The translations under genes were made by a program, and so were the position numbers. The notes beneath the pieces were generated by a model. That model was not told the DNA's origin and ran no database searches. It saw only the letters and a list, made by a program, of their open reading frames with translations. This document shows, in pieces, positions 57,723 through 64,000 of a DNA stretch of 64,000 nt (its first letter is position 1; the number at the start of each line of letters is the position of its first letter). Origin of the DNA: an uncultured Mollicutes bacterium (GTDB lineage: Bacteria > Bacillota_I > Bacilli_A > ML615J-28 > CAG-313). The stretch covers positions 7,888 to 71,887 of the forward strand of contig UQBM01000007.1 of the NCBI GenBank assembly GCA_900539265.1. The letters run 5' to 3'.

Positions 57723-58220
57723 TTACTTGCTCATCGCGAGTTTTATAATTTTCTTAATTTGATAATTCGAATAATTACCTACATAAACATATTTAGGATT
57801 ACCATATTTTAAATTAATCTTTAAATATTTATTAAACCAGTGTTTATAATAAACTTTTGTCTGTTTTTCTTCTTCTGTAAGTTTAACAATTTCAATATCT
57901 TTTATTTCAGAAATAAATACATTCTGATTCCACTTTACATCAATGTTATTTGCTGCTTTTTTCCAGCTTGTAGTGAATGGAAAATAATGAAAATATATAC
58001 TATTTTTATTATTAATTGATATATATCTTATCATTAAACTGCACCCAATTGGAAGCATGATTCCTACTGCAAACAAGATCACAAGATACCAATATTTAAG
58101 TGTCCATTCTAAATCATGTAGTTTACCAAAAACAAAAATTAAAATTGAGCATATCATTAATGGTCCACAAATTACAGACAATAACAATACATCATAAAAT
58201 GCAATTATTTTTTTTCTCAT
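57723..58220 (-). CDS. Membrane protein, probable immunity partner of RHS tip 3
   Basis: 165 residues. Two hydrophobic helices at about 8-30 and 42-66, then a soluble C-terminal part. Clear AGGAGGATAAATT ribosome site. It starts 11 bp after the stop of RHS tip 3, the position expected of an immunity gene. No family recognised; the role is from position only. Confidence 0.6.
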   Translation of the reverse strand: MRKKIIAFYDVLLLSVICGPLMICSILIFVFGKLHDLEWTLKYWYLVILFAVGIMLPIGCSLMIRYISINNKNSIYFHYFPFTTSWKKAANNIDVKWNQNVFISEIKDIEIVKLTEEEKQTKVYYKHWFNKYLKINLKYGNPKYVYVGNYSNYQIKKIIKLAMSK

Positions 58221-58231
58221 AATTTATCCTC

Positions 58232-59023
58232 CTATTTTGCGATACTATCAATTAACTCATCCAACCAATTACTTACAAAGATATCAACAAATACACACAC
58301 AACTCCACCTACAACAAATCCCACTACAGTACCAACTCCTGGACAAATAGCAGAACCTAACGCAGTTGCTCCGTACAAAATACTTTTGTTTAGATAAATT
58401 AAACCTACACCTTTAGCAGCAGTTAATGTAGCTCCTAATACGACTCCACCAGGACTTACTCCTCTTTGGACACTATCATAAATATCTAAACCAACACCTA
58501 ATGCAACACCAAATATATCTGATTTACCTAAACCCCAACTAAATTGATTAAATGCAAGAACGCCATCCTTCATTGAAGCACCAAGCATAGTCATATCATC
58601 AGAAAAAGCATGTAAATTTTTACTAAAATAACTTATGTTATTGTAAATTGTTGATGCAGAAGAATATAATCCATGAAGTGTTGAACCTGCGTCTAATTTG
58701 TTAGCAATCCATCCTAGATTTAATCCACCTTTAGATGTAGAATTAGGATTTCTATTTCCAGCAAATAAACTACCAGCACCAATAGAACTTACTAATCCAC
58801 CACCAACACTAGTACTACCAATAGCACTTGAGTTATTATATGAAAAGCTAATTGGATTGTTATTGGCATAACTATATAAGTTAAGTCCATTAATGCTAGA
58901 TGGATTTAAAGTTGATACATCTGCTGGTTGGATGAATCTTCCTAGTTCAGGGCTATAATAGCGAGAGGTTACAAGAAAGAGGTTAGTTTCGACATCATAA
59001 TCTTGATTATCCTTGAATATTAC
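58232..59023 (-). CDS. Orphan RHS C-terminal tip 3 (toxin-like, no usual start)
   Basis: The open frame of about 263 residues begins at YDVETNLFLVTSRYYSPELG, then RFIQPADVSTLNPSSINGLN and LYSYANNNPISFSY, the end of an RHS core; a stop codon lies seven codons further up. No ATG occurs before residue ~143 (58594), so it is either expressed only after fusion to an RHS gene or is a remnant. The C-terminus has glycine-zipper helices (GTVVGFVVGGVVCVFVD). Unlike the other three tips it has no recombinase directly upstream, and its codons read GAAACTAAC rather than GAAACGGG. Confidence 0.7.
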   Translation of the reverse strand, partial: VIFKDNQDYDVETNLFLVTSRYYSPELGRFIQPADVSTLNPSSINGLNLYSYANNNPISFSYNNSSAIGSTSVGGGLVSSIGAGSLFAGNRNPNSTSKGGLNLGWIANKLDAGSTLHGLYSSASTIYNNISYFSKNLHAFSDDMTMLGASMKDGVLAFNQFSWGLGKSDIFGVALGVGLDIYDSVQRGVSPGGVVLGATLTAAKGVGLIYLNKSILYGATALGSAICPGVGTVVGFVVGGVVCVFVDIFVSNWLDELIDSIAK

Positions 59024-59070
59024 CTAACAAATAAATCGATAATATTCACTTCTTCATTCTTTTAAACTTG

Positions 59071-59143
59071 AAATGGGTATCCCATTTGCAGGAGTTAGAG
59101 CTGTACCCAAAATTTGGGCACAACTCTTATCCTGTTTCTGATT
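59071..59143. repeat. GGGTATCCC palindrome element, copy D
   Basis: AAATGGGTATCCCATTT (59071-59087) followed by a larger hairpin (CAGGAGTTAGAGCTGTACCC with GGGCACAACTCTTATCCTG). It lies between the module 2 partner gene and RHS tip 3 and may also act as a terminator. Confidence 0.7.
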
Positions 59144-59164
59144 TAGTTAATTAGTTACTATATT

Positions 59165-59467
59165 TTAATCATTTTCATTGAGTATTTTCTTTTTTAAAAG
59201 TTTTTGTTGTTTTGCGACAATGCATTGATCATCATAAGTTATTTCTAGACCACAAGAAGGACAACAATAGATATGTGTAACATCGTAATAAGAACTCATA
59301 CCTAAAGCATTACCTTTTCCAGGCATTCTACTTGAATAACCTTTATCACCTTTTTTAACAATTTCGGTATTCTTTTTTATTTTTAATTTTGTACCACAAT
59401 TTTTACAATACATTTTTTTAAATATCATACCAACATCTATAGTCCCTTTATAACCTCTCCAACCCAT
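59165..59467 (-). CDS. Small zinc-ribbon protein, probable immunity partner of RHS tip 2
   Basis: 100 residues from the ATG after GGAGGAGAATAAA; an ATG 12 codons earlier lies inside the RHS tip gene. Two Cys pairs, YCKNCGTKLK and YCCPSCGLEIT, form a zinc ribbon-like fold split by a loop. No catalytic motif. It starts one base after the stop codon of RHS tip 2, so translation is coupled. By position it is the immunity gene, though zinc ribbons are also common in regulators. Confidence 0.65.
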   Translation of the reverse strand: MGWRGYKGTIDVGMIFKKMYCKNCGTKLKIKKNTEIVKKGDKGYSSRMPGKGNALGMSSYYDVTHIYCCPSCGLEITYDDQCIVAKQQKLLKKKILNEND

Positions 59468-59468
59468 T

Positions 59469-60158
59469 TTATTCTCCTCCAAACAACCATTTAAATAATT
59501 CAATGAAGTCTATTGACACAGACCATCCCCACCAACCATATCCATATTCCAGCTTAAATTTACCATCTTTAAATAAATATGTTGCGCCTATAGTTAATCC
59601 AGACACACTTGCGTCAATAATTCTTCCATCATATCCAATTTCAATAACACTAGCAGAAGCATCAAAACCAAATCTAGTTTTATTGTCTTCAGATGAATCT
59701 TTAGGAAAAACTAGGCCTGCAAATATACTTATATTTCCCAACGAAACATATAAAGAGTGATTTTCTTGATTATCAAAAAATAAACTACCTTTATAGATTG
59801 ATAAACTCCAGTTAATCGCCTCAAATCCATCATTTGATAAAGAAAGAAATGTTGGCCAATCAGTATCAAACCATTTTCCCTTTACATGTGGATTCCAATA
59901 ATTATCATTTCCCGTTTTCGAACTGACATTTAGTATATTGATAGACGGAATCATTATGTTTGTACTAATGCCACTTAATGTTCCTATATTTGTAATACTT
60001 GATAATTTTGTTTTACTAATTGGATTATTATTTGCATAAGCATATAAATTCAATCCATTAATTGAATGTGGATTTAAACTAGATATATTTGATGGTTGAA
60101 TGAACCTACATAATTCAGGCGAATAATACCTTGAGGATAACCAAAATAATCCCGTTTC
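59469..60158 (-). CDS. Orphan RHS C-terminal tip 2 (toxin-like, no usual start)
   Basis: The frame opens with ETGLFWLSSRYYSPELCRFI, then INGLNLYAYANNNPIS, the end of an RHS core about 35 residues long before a TTG at 60053; no ATG precedes it. The remainder (about 195 residues) is soluble and beta-rich, ending GYGWWGWSVSIDFIELFKWL. I do not recognise the toxin fold. It follows recombinase 2 after about 32 bp and is followed by the small zinc-ribbon gene. Probably expressed only when joined to an upstream RHS gene, or a remnant. Confidence 0.7.
   Translation of the reverse strand, partial: ETGLFWLSSRYYSPELCRFIQPSNISSLNPHSINGLNLYAYANNNPISKTKLSSITNIGTLSGISTNIMIPSINILNVSSKTGNDNYWNPHVKGKWFDTDWPTFLSLSNDGFEAINWSLSIYKGSLFFDNQENHSLYVSLGNISIFAGLVFPKDSSEDNKTRFGFDASASVIEIGYDGRIIDASVSGLTIGATYLFKDGKFKLEYGYGWWGWSVSIDFIELFKWLFGGE
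60151..60158 (-). other. RHS-recombinase junction octamer GAAACGGG, module 2
   Basis: The minus strand reads CCCATCGAAACGGGATTA; RHS similarity starts at this Glu-Thr-Gly and the recombinase stops 32 bp upstream, as at module 1. Candidate attachment site. Confidence 0.5.
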
Positions 60159-60190
60159 GATGGGTCTCTCACGAGTATCCTCATTTACCT

Positions 60191-61807
60191 TTAGCTTACA
60201 TATTTGTAAGCTATTTTTATATTTCTAGTTTTCACTCCATTAATAACTTTAATATGACTTAATGTTATATGATCTATTAAGCTATTAATTAATTCCGGAG
60301 TTAATTCATCAAAGTTAAGATATTCTTTTAATGTTTGTTTAAGTTTAAGAATATTTCTTTCATTTAATGAATTTTTTAAAAACTTATCTTCAATTTCTTT
60401 TAGTCGATTATTTTTTTCTTTTTGTTCTTCTTGATATTTATCTAACATCTTTTGATAGTTACTACTACTCAAACTTTCTTCTATTAAATCTTCATATAGC
60501 TTTATGACAATTTTCTCTATTTTTTGTAGTCTTACAAGAAGTTTATTTTTTTCATCGACTAGTTTTTGTAATTCATCGTCTGTATTAGCTTTCTCAATAA
60601 TATTATTTAAGAATACATCATCACTTAAATTAAGTGATGTTATTAAGGATTTTATTTTATCTTTTACGACATTATATATTTCTAAATATCTTATTGTATT
60701 AGCTTCTGTATCTATTCCATTTCTTACAGAATTACCAATACAACGATATCCCCATACTAATTTTCCATCTCTTCTTTTGTTATAATAAAGATTTAATGTT
60801 CTTCCACAGTTTTCACACTTTATTAAACCTTTAAATAAATTTGGATGATTATGTCTAGATGGGCGTTGTCTATGTCTTATTAATTCTTGGACATGTTCAA
60901 AGTCAGATCTTGATATTATTGCTTCATGGGTATTTCTTACTATGATATGTTCTTCTTTTGGAACTTTTGTACATTTTTTAGTTTTATAATTCTTAACTTC
61001 ATATTTGTGATTTTCCATATCACCAATATAAACTATATCTCTTAAAATGGCACCAACTGTTACAGTGTTCCAAGTTTCTATATCATAGTTTTTATACATC
61101 TGTCTTCTAGTTTCAGTAAGTTTAGTAAATCTTAAATCTCCATTATTGGCTTTATAAATACTAGGTGGAACAATTTTTCTATTATTTAATTCTCTAGTAA
61201 TTTTTACTACACCAATATTAGTAAGTGCTAAATCAAAGATTAATCTAACTGTCTTAGCTGCTTCTTCATCAACAATAAGATGATTTTTATCATTTGGATC
61301 TTTTTTATATCCATATGGAGGCTGAGCAGCCATATACATACCTTTTTGCATTAAAAGTCTTTTTGCACTTTTTACTTTTCTTGATATATCTTTAGCGTAC
61401 ATATCATTTAAGATATTCTTAAATGGAGCAATATCATTATTATCATAAAGTGTATCCACATTATCATTAATACTGATATATCTTACATCATGACTTGGAA
61501 AAAATATTTCATTATAGTATCCAGTCATAATATAATCTCTTCCTAACCTTGATAAATCCTTTGTTATTACTAAATTTACAAAACCTGCTTCAATATCTTT
61601 AATCATTCTTTTAAACGCAGGACGATTGAAATTTAAGCCACTAAATCCATCATCTATATAATAATCATAGATATTAAATCCTTTTTCTTTCACATATTCT
61701 TCTAACATTATTTTTTGAGTTTTAATACTTGATGAGTCACCTTCATTTCCGTCATCTAACGATAACCTACAATATATAGCTACATTATAAAGTTTATTTT
61801 GCTTCAC
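60191..61807 (-). CDS. TnpX-like large serine recombinase 2
   Basis: 538 residues, about 60% like recombinase 1 by eye. Catalytic Ser16 in IYCRLSLDDG, then DYYIDDGFSGLNFNRPAFKR, TKDLSRLGRDYIMTGYYNE, a recombinase domain (QPPYGYKKDPND), zinc-ribbon-like CENCGRTLN and a C-terminal coiled coil. Start supported by AGGAGGTAAATAA. It is the second complete copy and lies 32 bp upstream of RHS tip 2. Confidence 0.93.
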   Translation of the reverse strand: MKQNKLYNVAIYCRLSLDDGNEGDSSSIKTQKIMLEEYVKEKGFNIYDYYIDDGFSGLNFNRPAFKRMIKDIEAGFVNLVITKDLSRLGRDYIMTGYYNEIFFPSHDVRYISINDNVDTLYDNNDIAPFKNILNDMYAKDISRKVKSAKRLLMQKGMYMAAQPPYGYKKDPNDKNHLIVDEEAAKTVRLIFDLALTNIGVVKITRELNNRKIVPPSIYKANNGDLRFTKLTETRRQMYKNYDIETWNTVTVGAILRDIVYIGDMENHKYEVKNYKTKKCTKVPKEEHIIVRNTHEAIISRSDFEHVQELIRHRQRPSRHNHPNLFKGLIKCENCGRTLNLYYNKRRDGKLVWGYRCIGNSVRNGIDTEANTIRYLEIYNVVKDKIKSLITSLNLSDDVFLNNIIEKANTDDELQKLVDEKNKLLVRLQKIEKIVIKLYEDLIEESLSSSNYQKMLDKYQEEQKEKNNRLKEIEDKFLKNSLNERNILKLKQTLKEYLNFDELTPELINSLIDHITLSHIKVINGVKTRNIKIAYKYVS

Positions 61808-61866
61808 TTATTTACCTCCTAGCAAAGCTAAAACTTTATCTAGCATCTTCATTATACCATAATTTA

Positions 61867-62163
61867 TTAACATAGTCCACCATTACAACCAGTTAAAATA
61901 ATATTAACTAACATTTTCTCTATTAATTTAACTATTGATTCCTCTTCCACTTCTTCAATAACAAAATATGTTATTTTAGAATCATCTTCTTTATAAATTG
62001 TTTTAACTTCTTTTTTACCTATAATCTTTTCCTCTCTTTCATTTATTTGGTTAAAAGCGAAAGCTGGGTATCCCAGTTCTCGCAACAGTCGAGTTGTCAT
62101 AACTGATAACATCAGTTGTGGCAACGACTTAACCTGCCTATAAAATAAACAAATTTGCCACAT
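61867..62163 (-). CDS. TnpW-like small frame with 5' end altered by a palindrome
   Basis: The open frame is 98 residues, but only the last ~55 look like a real protein: EEKIIGKKEVKTIYKEDDSK, then ITYFVIEEVEEESIVKLIEK, parallel to VTYIVSEV plus the helical end of the 46-residue protein before recombinase 1. The first ~40 residues are read through palindrome copy B, and no good start with a ribosome site is visible inside the conserved part. It may be a gene damaged by palindrome insertion. It precedes recombinase 2 by about 60 bp. Confidence 0.45.
   Translation of the reverse strand: MWQICLFYRQVKSLPQLMLSVMTTRLLRELGYPAFAFNQINEREEKIIGKKEVKTIYKEDDSKITYFVIEEVEEESIVKLIEKMLVNIILTGCNGGLC
62062..62130. 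repeat. GGGTATCCC palindrome element, copy B
   Basis: AGCTGGGTATCCCAGTT (62062-62078), identical to copy A, then a second hairpin: GTTGTCATAACTGAT pairing with ATCAGTTGTGGCAAC. It overlaps the 5' part of the TnpW-like frame. Confidence 0.7.
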
Positions 62164-62331
62164 CTTATATATTAATTTTAACTTCTTTTCCTTGTATGTT
62201 TGCTTGTGGCTAAAATATATTTGTTTTGTGTATTAGTACGTTTTGATTAAATAAATTAAATAGTTATATCATTAACATCAACTCCTTATTCTTAAACTTT
62301 CACATATAAATTACTTGTGGATAAAAAATAT

Positions 62332-62463
62332 CCCCTCAATATATATGGAAAGTTTTTAGTGTTTTGTAGGGGTGTTTTACAAAAATAATTTAAATATTTT
62401 TTTCTTCCACAATCATTAGTAAAGGAAAATAAAAATACTCCCTACACTATATATGGAAAGTTA
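62332..62463. repeat. Repeat units related to the 51-kb array, about three copies
   Basis: CCCCTCAATATATATGGAAAGTTT, with a following GTTTTGTAGGGGTGT stretch, and CCCTACACTATATATGGAAAG share core and downstream part with the 51.1-51.6 kb units; a weaker unit (CATTAGTAAAGGAAAAT) lies between. Located 5' of recombinase 2. Confidence 0.6.
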
Positions 62464-62649
62464 GGAGTAAAAAGTTTTACGTTTTTATATGATTTGTCGA
62501 ACGAAAGTCAAAATATTACAAAAAAAGATATGCCACCTTAATGACATATCTTTCGATTTTTAATTATTTAATTGTTGTATCCTGCCTTAATATTAAGGCA
62601 GGATAAGAAAAATACAACACTGAACTTGTATTTTTGATATACTTGCAGC

Positions 62650-62666
62650 AACTGGGATACCCAGCT
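62650..62666. repeat. GGGTATCCC palindrome element, copy C
   Basis: AACTGGGATACCCAGCT, the complement of copies A and B. A hairpin with AAAAATACAAG-type arms and GGCAGGATAAG lie just left of it, so the element is probably inverted relative to A and B. Confidence 0.65.
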
Positions 62667-62685
62667 TTTGCATCTTATCAAAAAG

Positions 62686-62722
62686 AAAAAGCAGATATAC
62701 CGATGAAAGTATACCTGCTTTT
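62686..62722 (-). terminator. Terminator after the 150-residue gene of module 4
   Basis: Stem AAAAGCAGGTATAC with near-complement around a short loop, followed by TTTTTCTTTT in the minus direction, 37 bp past the stop codon. Confidence 0.75.
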
Positions 62723-62758
62723 ATTGCTAGATAAAGTTTAGCCAATATAATTTAATTT

Positions 62759-63211
62759 TTATTCAAGTTCCAAGAATTTTTTCACTAATTCTTCATCATA
62801 ATAATCATAGTTAATTATTAACTCTACATATTCTAAATAATTATCAAAACCTAATTGAAAAGTATAATTATCTTGTGCATCTTTTAATCGATTTATATCA
62901 AGTCTACTATTTTGATTTAGTGAATATATATTCAAAAATCTTAATTCTTCAAAAGATAAATTATTTAAGAATTTTAGATTATCAATTTTATAATAGTTAA
63001 AATTTTTATAATTTAAATAATTATTATCGTAGATACTTAAAATTTCATTTAGTCTATCTTGTGAAAACACTTGAACCAAAAAAGTTTCTTTTTTTAGATA
63101 ATTACATAATTTTATTACACCATTCTTAAGATCATTTTCATCAGAATATATAATAGAAAAACTTTTTTTGTTTGAAAAAGGGATTTGAATAAATTTCTTT
63201 TTTAAATACAT
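62759..63211 (-). CDS. Probable immunity partner of RHS tip 4
   Basis: 150 residues, soluble, rich in Asn, Tyr and Leu, no signal peptide or helices across the membrane. No family recognised. It has an AAAGGA ribosome site and begins 12 bp after the stop of RHS tip 4, as immunity genes do. If tip 4 acts inside the target cell, a soluble inhibitor would fit. Assigned by position only. Confidence 0.6.
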   Translation of the reverse strand: MYLKKKFIQIPFSNKKSFSIIYSDENDLKNGVIKLCNYLKKETFLVQVFSQDRLNEILSIYDNNYLNYKNFNYYKIDNLKFLNNLSFEELRFLNIYSLNQNSRLDINRLKDAQDNYTFQLGFDNYLEYVELIINYDYYDEELVKKFLELE

Positions 63212-63223
63212 AATGATTCCTTT

Positions 63224-63883
63224 CTACCATTCACTCCATCCGTCTGAAAGACCAGCTCCAATTCCAATTCCAATTGGTGCCCACATCCAATGATGAGCCT
63301 TTATCCAATTGCTTCTTTTACCTATACCAAATTTATTAGTATGAAAATGTAACCCATTATAAATATCTAAATCAAATCCAAAAGAACGTCCGCCATTTAT
63401 TCCACCATTAATAGTAAATAATGAAATACCAGGTGTTTTAGGAGTTTGGTACCCTCCACTATAACTTCCTAAAGACCATCCATATCCATTATTAATTAAT
63501 CCAGATATTCTAAAAGAAGCAGCACCTAAAAGCATTGAACCTGCAGCATATACTGAACCAGCTAAAAATCCATCTGAAAATCCTAAAAATAAAGATTTCC
63601 CAACATCTCCTAAGTCACCGCCTTCTATTGCGGTCTTTCCGGCTCGCACAATACCAGCAGTGGCTCCTGCTACAGCAGCTATTTTTAAACCACCTAGAGC
63701 TGCTTGGCCCGCAACAACCAAAAATGGTGTAGCACTTCCTCCGGAGCATACAATTGCAGCTGTAGCTAAGGCTGCAATAGCAATTACTCCAACTCCAATT
63801 AAAATACTTTGCCACCACTTAGGCGCATGTCCATCAGGATCGACATACATGATCGGTGTCTTGTAAAAATTAAGACCCGTTTT
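63224..63883 (-). CDS. Orphan RHS C-terminal tip 4 (toxin-like)
   Basis: The frame opens immediately after a stop with KTGLNFYKTPIMYVDPDGHA; only the last few residues of the RHS core remain (compare NGLNLYAYAKNNPIMYYDPS in tip 1), so about 45 core residues seem deleted between the Thr-Gly and the GLNFY part. The ATG in IMYVDPDGH (63850) gives 208 residues. The body has hydrophobic Ala/Gly-rich helices (about 10-75) then a soluble end with AHHWMWAPIGIGIGAG. The first bases overlap the 3' end of recombinase 3 by 14 bp. Confidence 0.7.
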   Translation of the reverse strand, partial: KTGLNFYKTPIMYVDPDGHAPKWWQSILIGVGVIAIAALATAAIVCSGGSATPFLVVAGQAALGGLKIAAVAGATAGIVRAGKTAIEGGDLGDVGKSLFLGFSDGFLAGSVYAAGSMLLGAASFRISGLINNGYGWSLGSYSGGYQTPKTPGISLFTINGGINGGRSFGFDLDIYNGLHFHTNKFGIGKRSNWIKAHHWMWAPIGIGIGAGLSDGWSEW

Positions 63884-64000
63884 TTATTTTATTAACAAAA
63901 TTATATTCAATCTCTATTTTTTGAGTTCTAACTCCATTAATAATTTCTCTTTCATAAACAACTATCTTATTAATTAATTCATTTAGAATCTTTGCATCAA
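63870..64000 (-). CDS. TnpX-like serine recombinase 3, C-terminal end (5' part beyond window)
   Basis: The last 43 codons are visible: LNELINKIVVYEREIINGVR then TQKIEIEYNFVNKIKNGS and a stop. This matches the C-terminus of recombinases 1 and 2 (LINSLIDHITLSHIKVINGV, TRNIKIAYKYV). The final codons AAA-AAC-GGG contain the AAAACGGG junction (63876-63883), so here the RHS junction lies within the recombinase gene. Third recombinase next to an RHS tip. Confidence 0.8.
   Translation of the reverse strand, partial: DAKILNELINKIVVYEREIINGVRTQKIEIEYNFVNKIKNGS

Larger units (their letters stand above)
62164..62758. other. Gene-free stretch with repeats, palindrome and hairpins
   Basis: No coding region seen. 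It holds repeat units at about 62332-62355, 62407-62430 and 62440-62463, a hairpin with T run at 62524-62553, palindrome copy C and a terminator at 62686-62722. The remainder is AT-rich. Confidence 0.6.

Overview
The window looks like the chromosome of an AT-rich, low-GC Gram-positive bacterium. It most resembles an uncultured Bacilli/Erysipelotrichia-type gut lineage. Reasons: very AT-rich codons; TGG for Trp with TGA used as a stop (not the Mycoplasma code); strong AGGAGG-type ribosome sites; consensus TTGACA-17-TATAAT promoters; a tyrosine T-box leader; RNase Y, YmdB, SpoVS and RecU; and MurC, so a walled cell. Almost every gene is on the minus strand; recU is the only convincing plus-strand gene.

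Region 1 (1-13.6 kb) is a sugar-uptake operon read right to left: GH20-type hexosaminidase, a giant (1141 aa) lipoprotein solute-binding protein, a one-helix coiled-coil protein, two MalF/MalG-type permeases, a YIP1-type membrane protein with a predicted extracellular propeller, and a DUF5696-type protein cut by the left edge. No ATPase is encoded, so a shared one is presumably used. The promoter has a cre-like operator in its spacer. Region 2 (13.7-23.3 kb) is a hydrolase cluster: three GHL10/DUF187 proteins, an M19 dipeptidase, a PIG-L deacetylase and a class C beta-lactamase-like hydrolase, probably acting on amino-sugar or peptidoglycan fragments. Region 3 (23.3-44.8 kb) is mostly housekeeping: T-box-tyrS, a CcpA-like LacI regulator, murC, a MacB-type ABC protein, an InlB-repeat lipoprotein, miaB, an acetyltransferase, spoVS-ymdB-rny, recU, a YccF-family gene, upp, pgsA-recA and a heterodimeric ABC exporter. 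Region 4 (44.8-50.4 kb) has acetyltransferases, several decaying genes and guaB-guaA, whose promoter also has a cre-like site.

Region 5 (50.4-64 kb) is the accessory part and the most interesting. It carries four orphan C-terminal tips of RHS/YD-repeat toxins, each followed by a small putative immunity gene. Three of the four have a TnpX-like large serine recombinase directly 5' of the tip: two complete genes (about 539 aa) and one cut by the right edge. The join to RHS sequence falls at or beside the codons for the conserved Glu-Thr-Gly of the RHS core, in the octamer GAAACGGG or AAAACGGG. The two complete recombinases are preceded by a small TnpW-like open frame. Degenerate ~64-74 bp repeats lie 5' of recombinases at three sites (eight units at 51.1-51.6 kb, beside a decayed recombinase), and four copies of a GGGTATCCC-centred palindrome are scattered through the region. 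I infer a recombinase-linked system that captures or swaps RHS toxin tips. The association is visible in the sequence; the mechanism is inference.

Gene calls rest on reading motifs and family resemblance by eye; no database search was possible.
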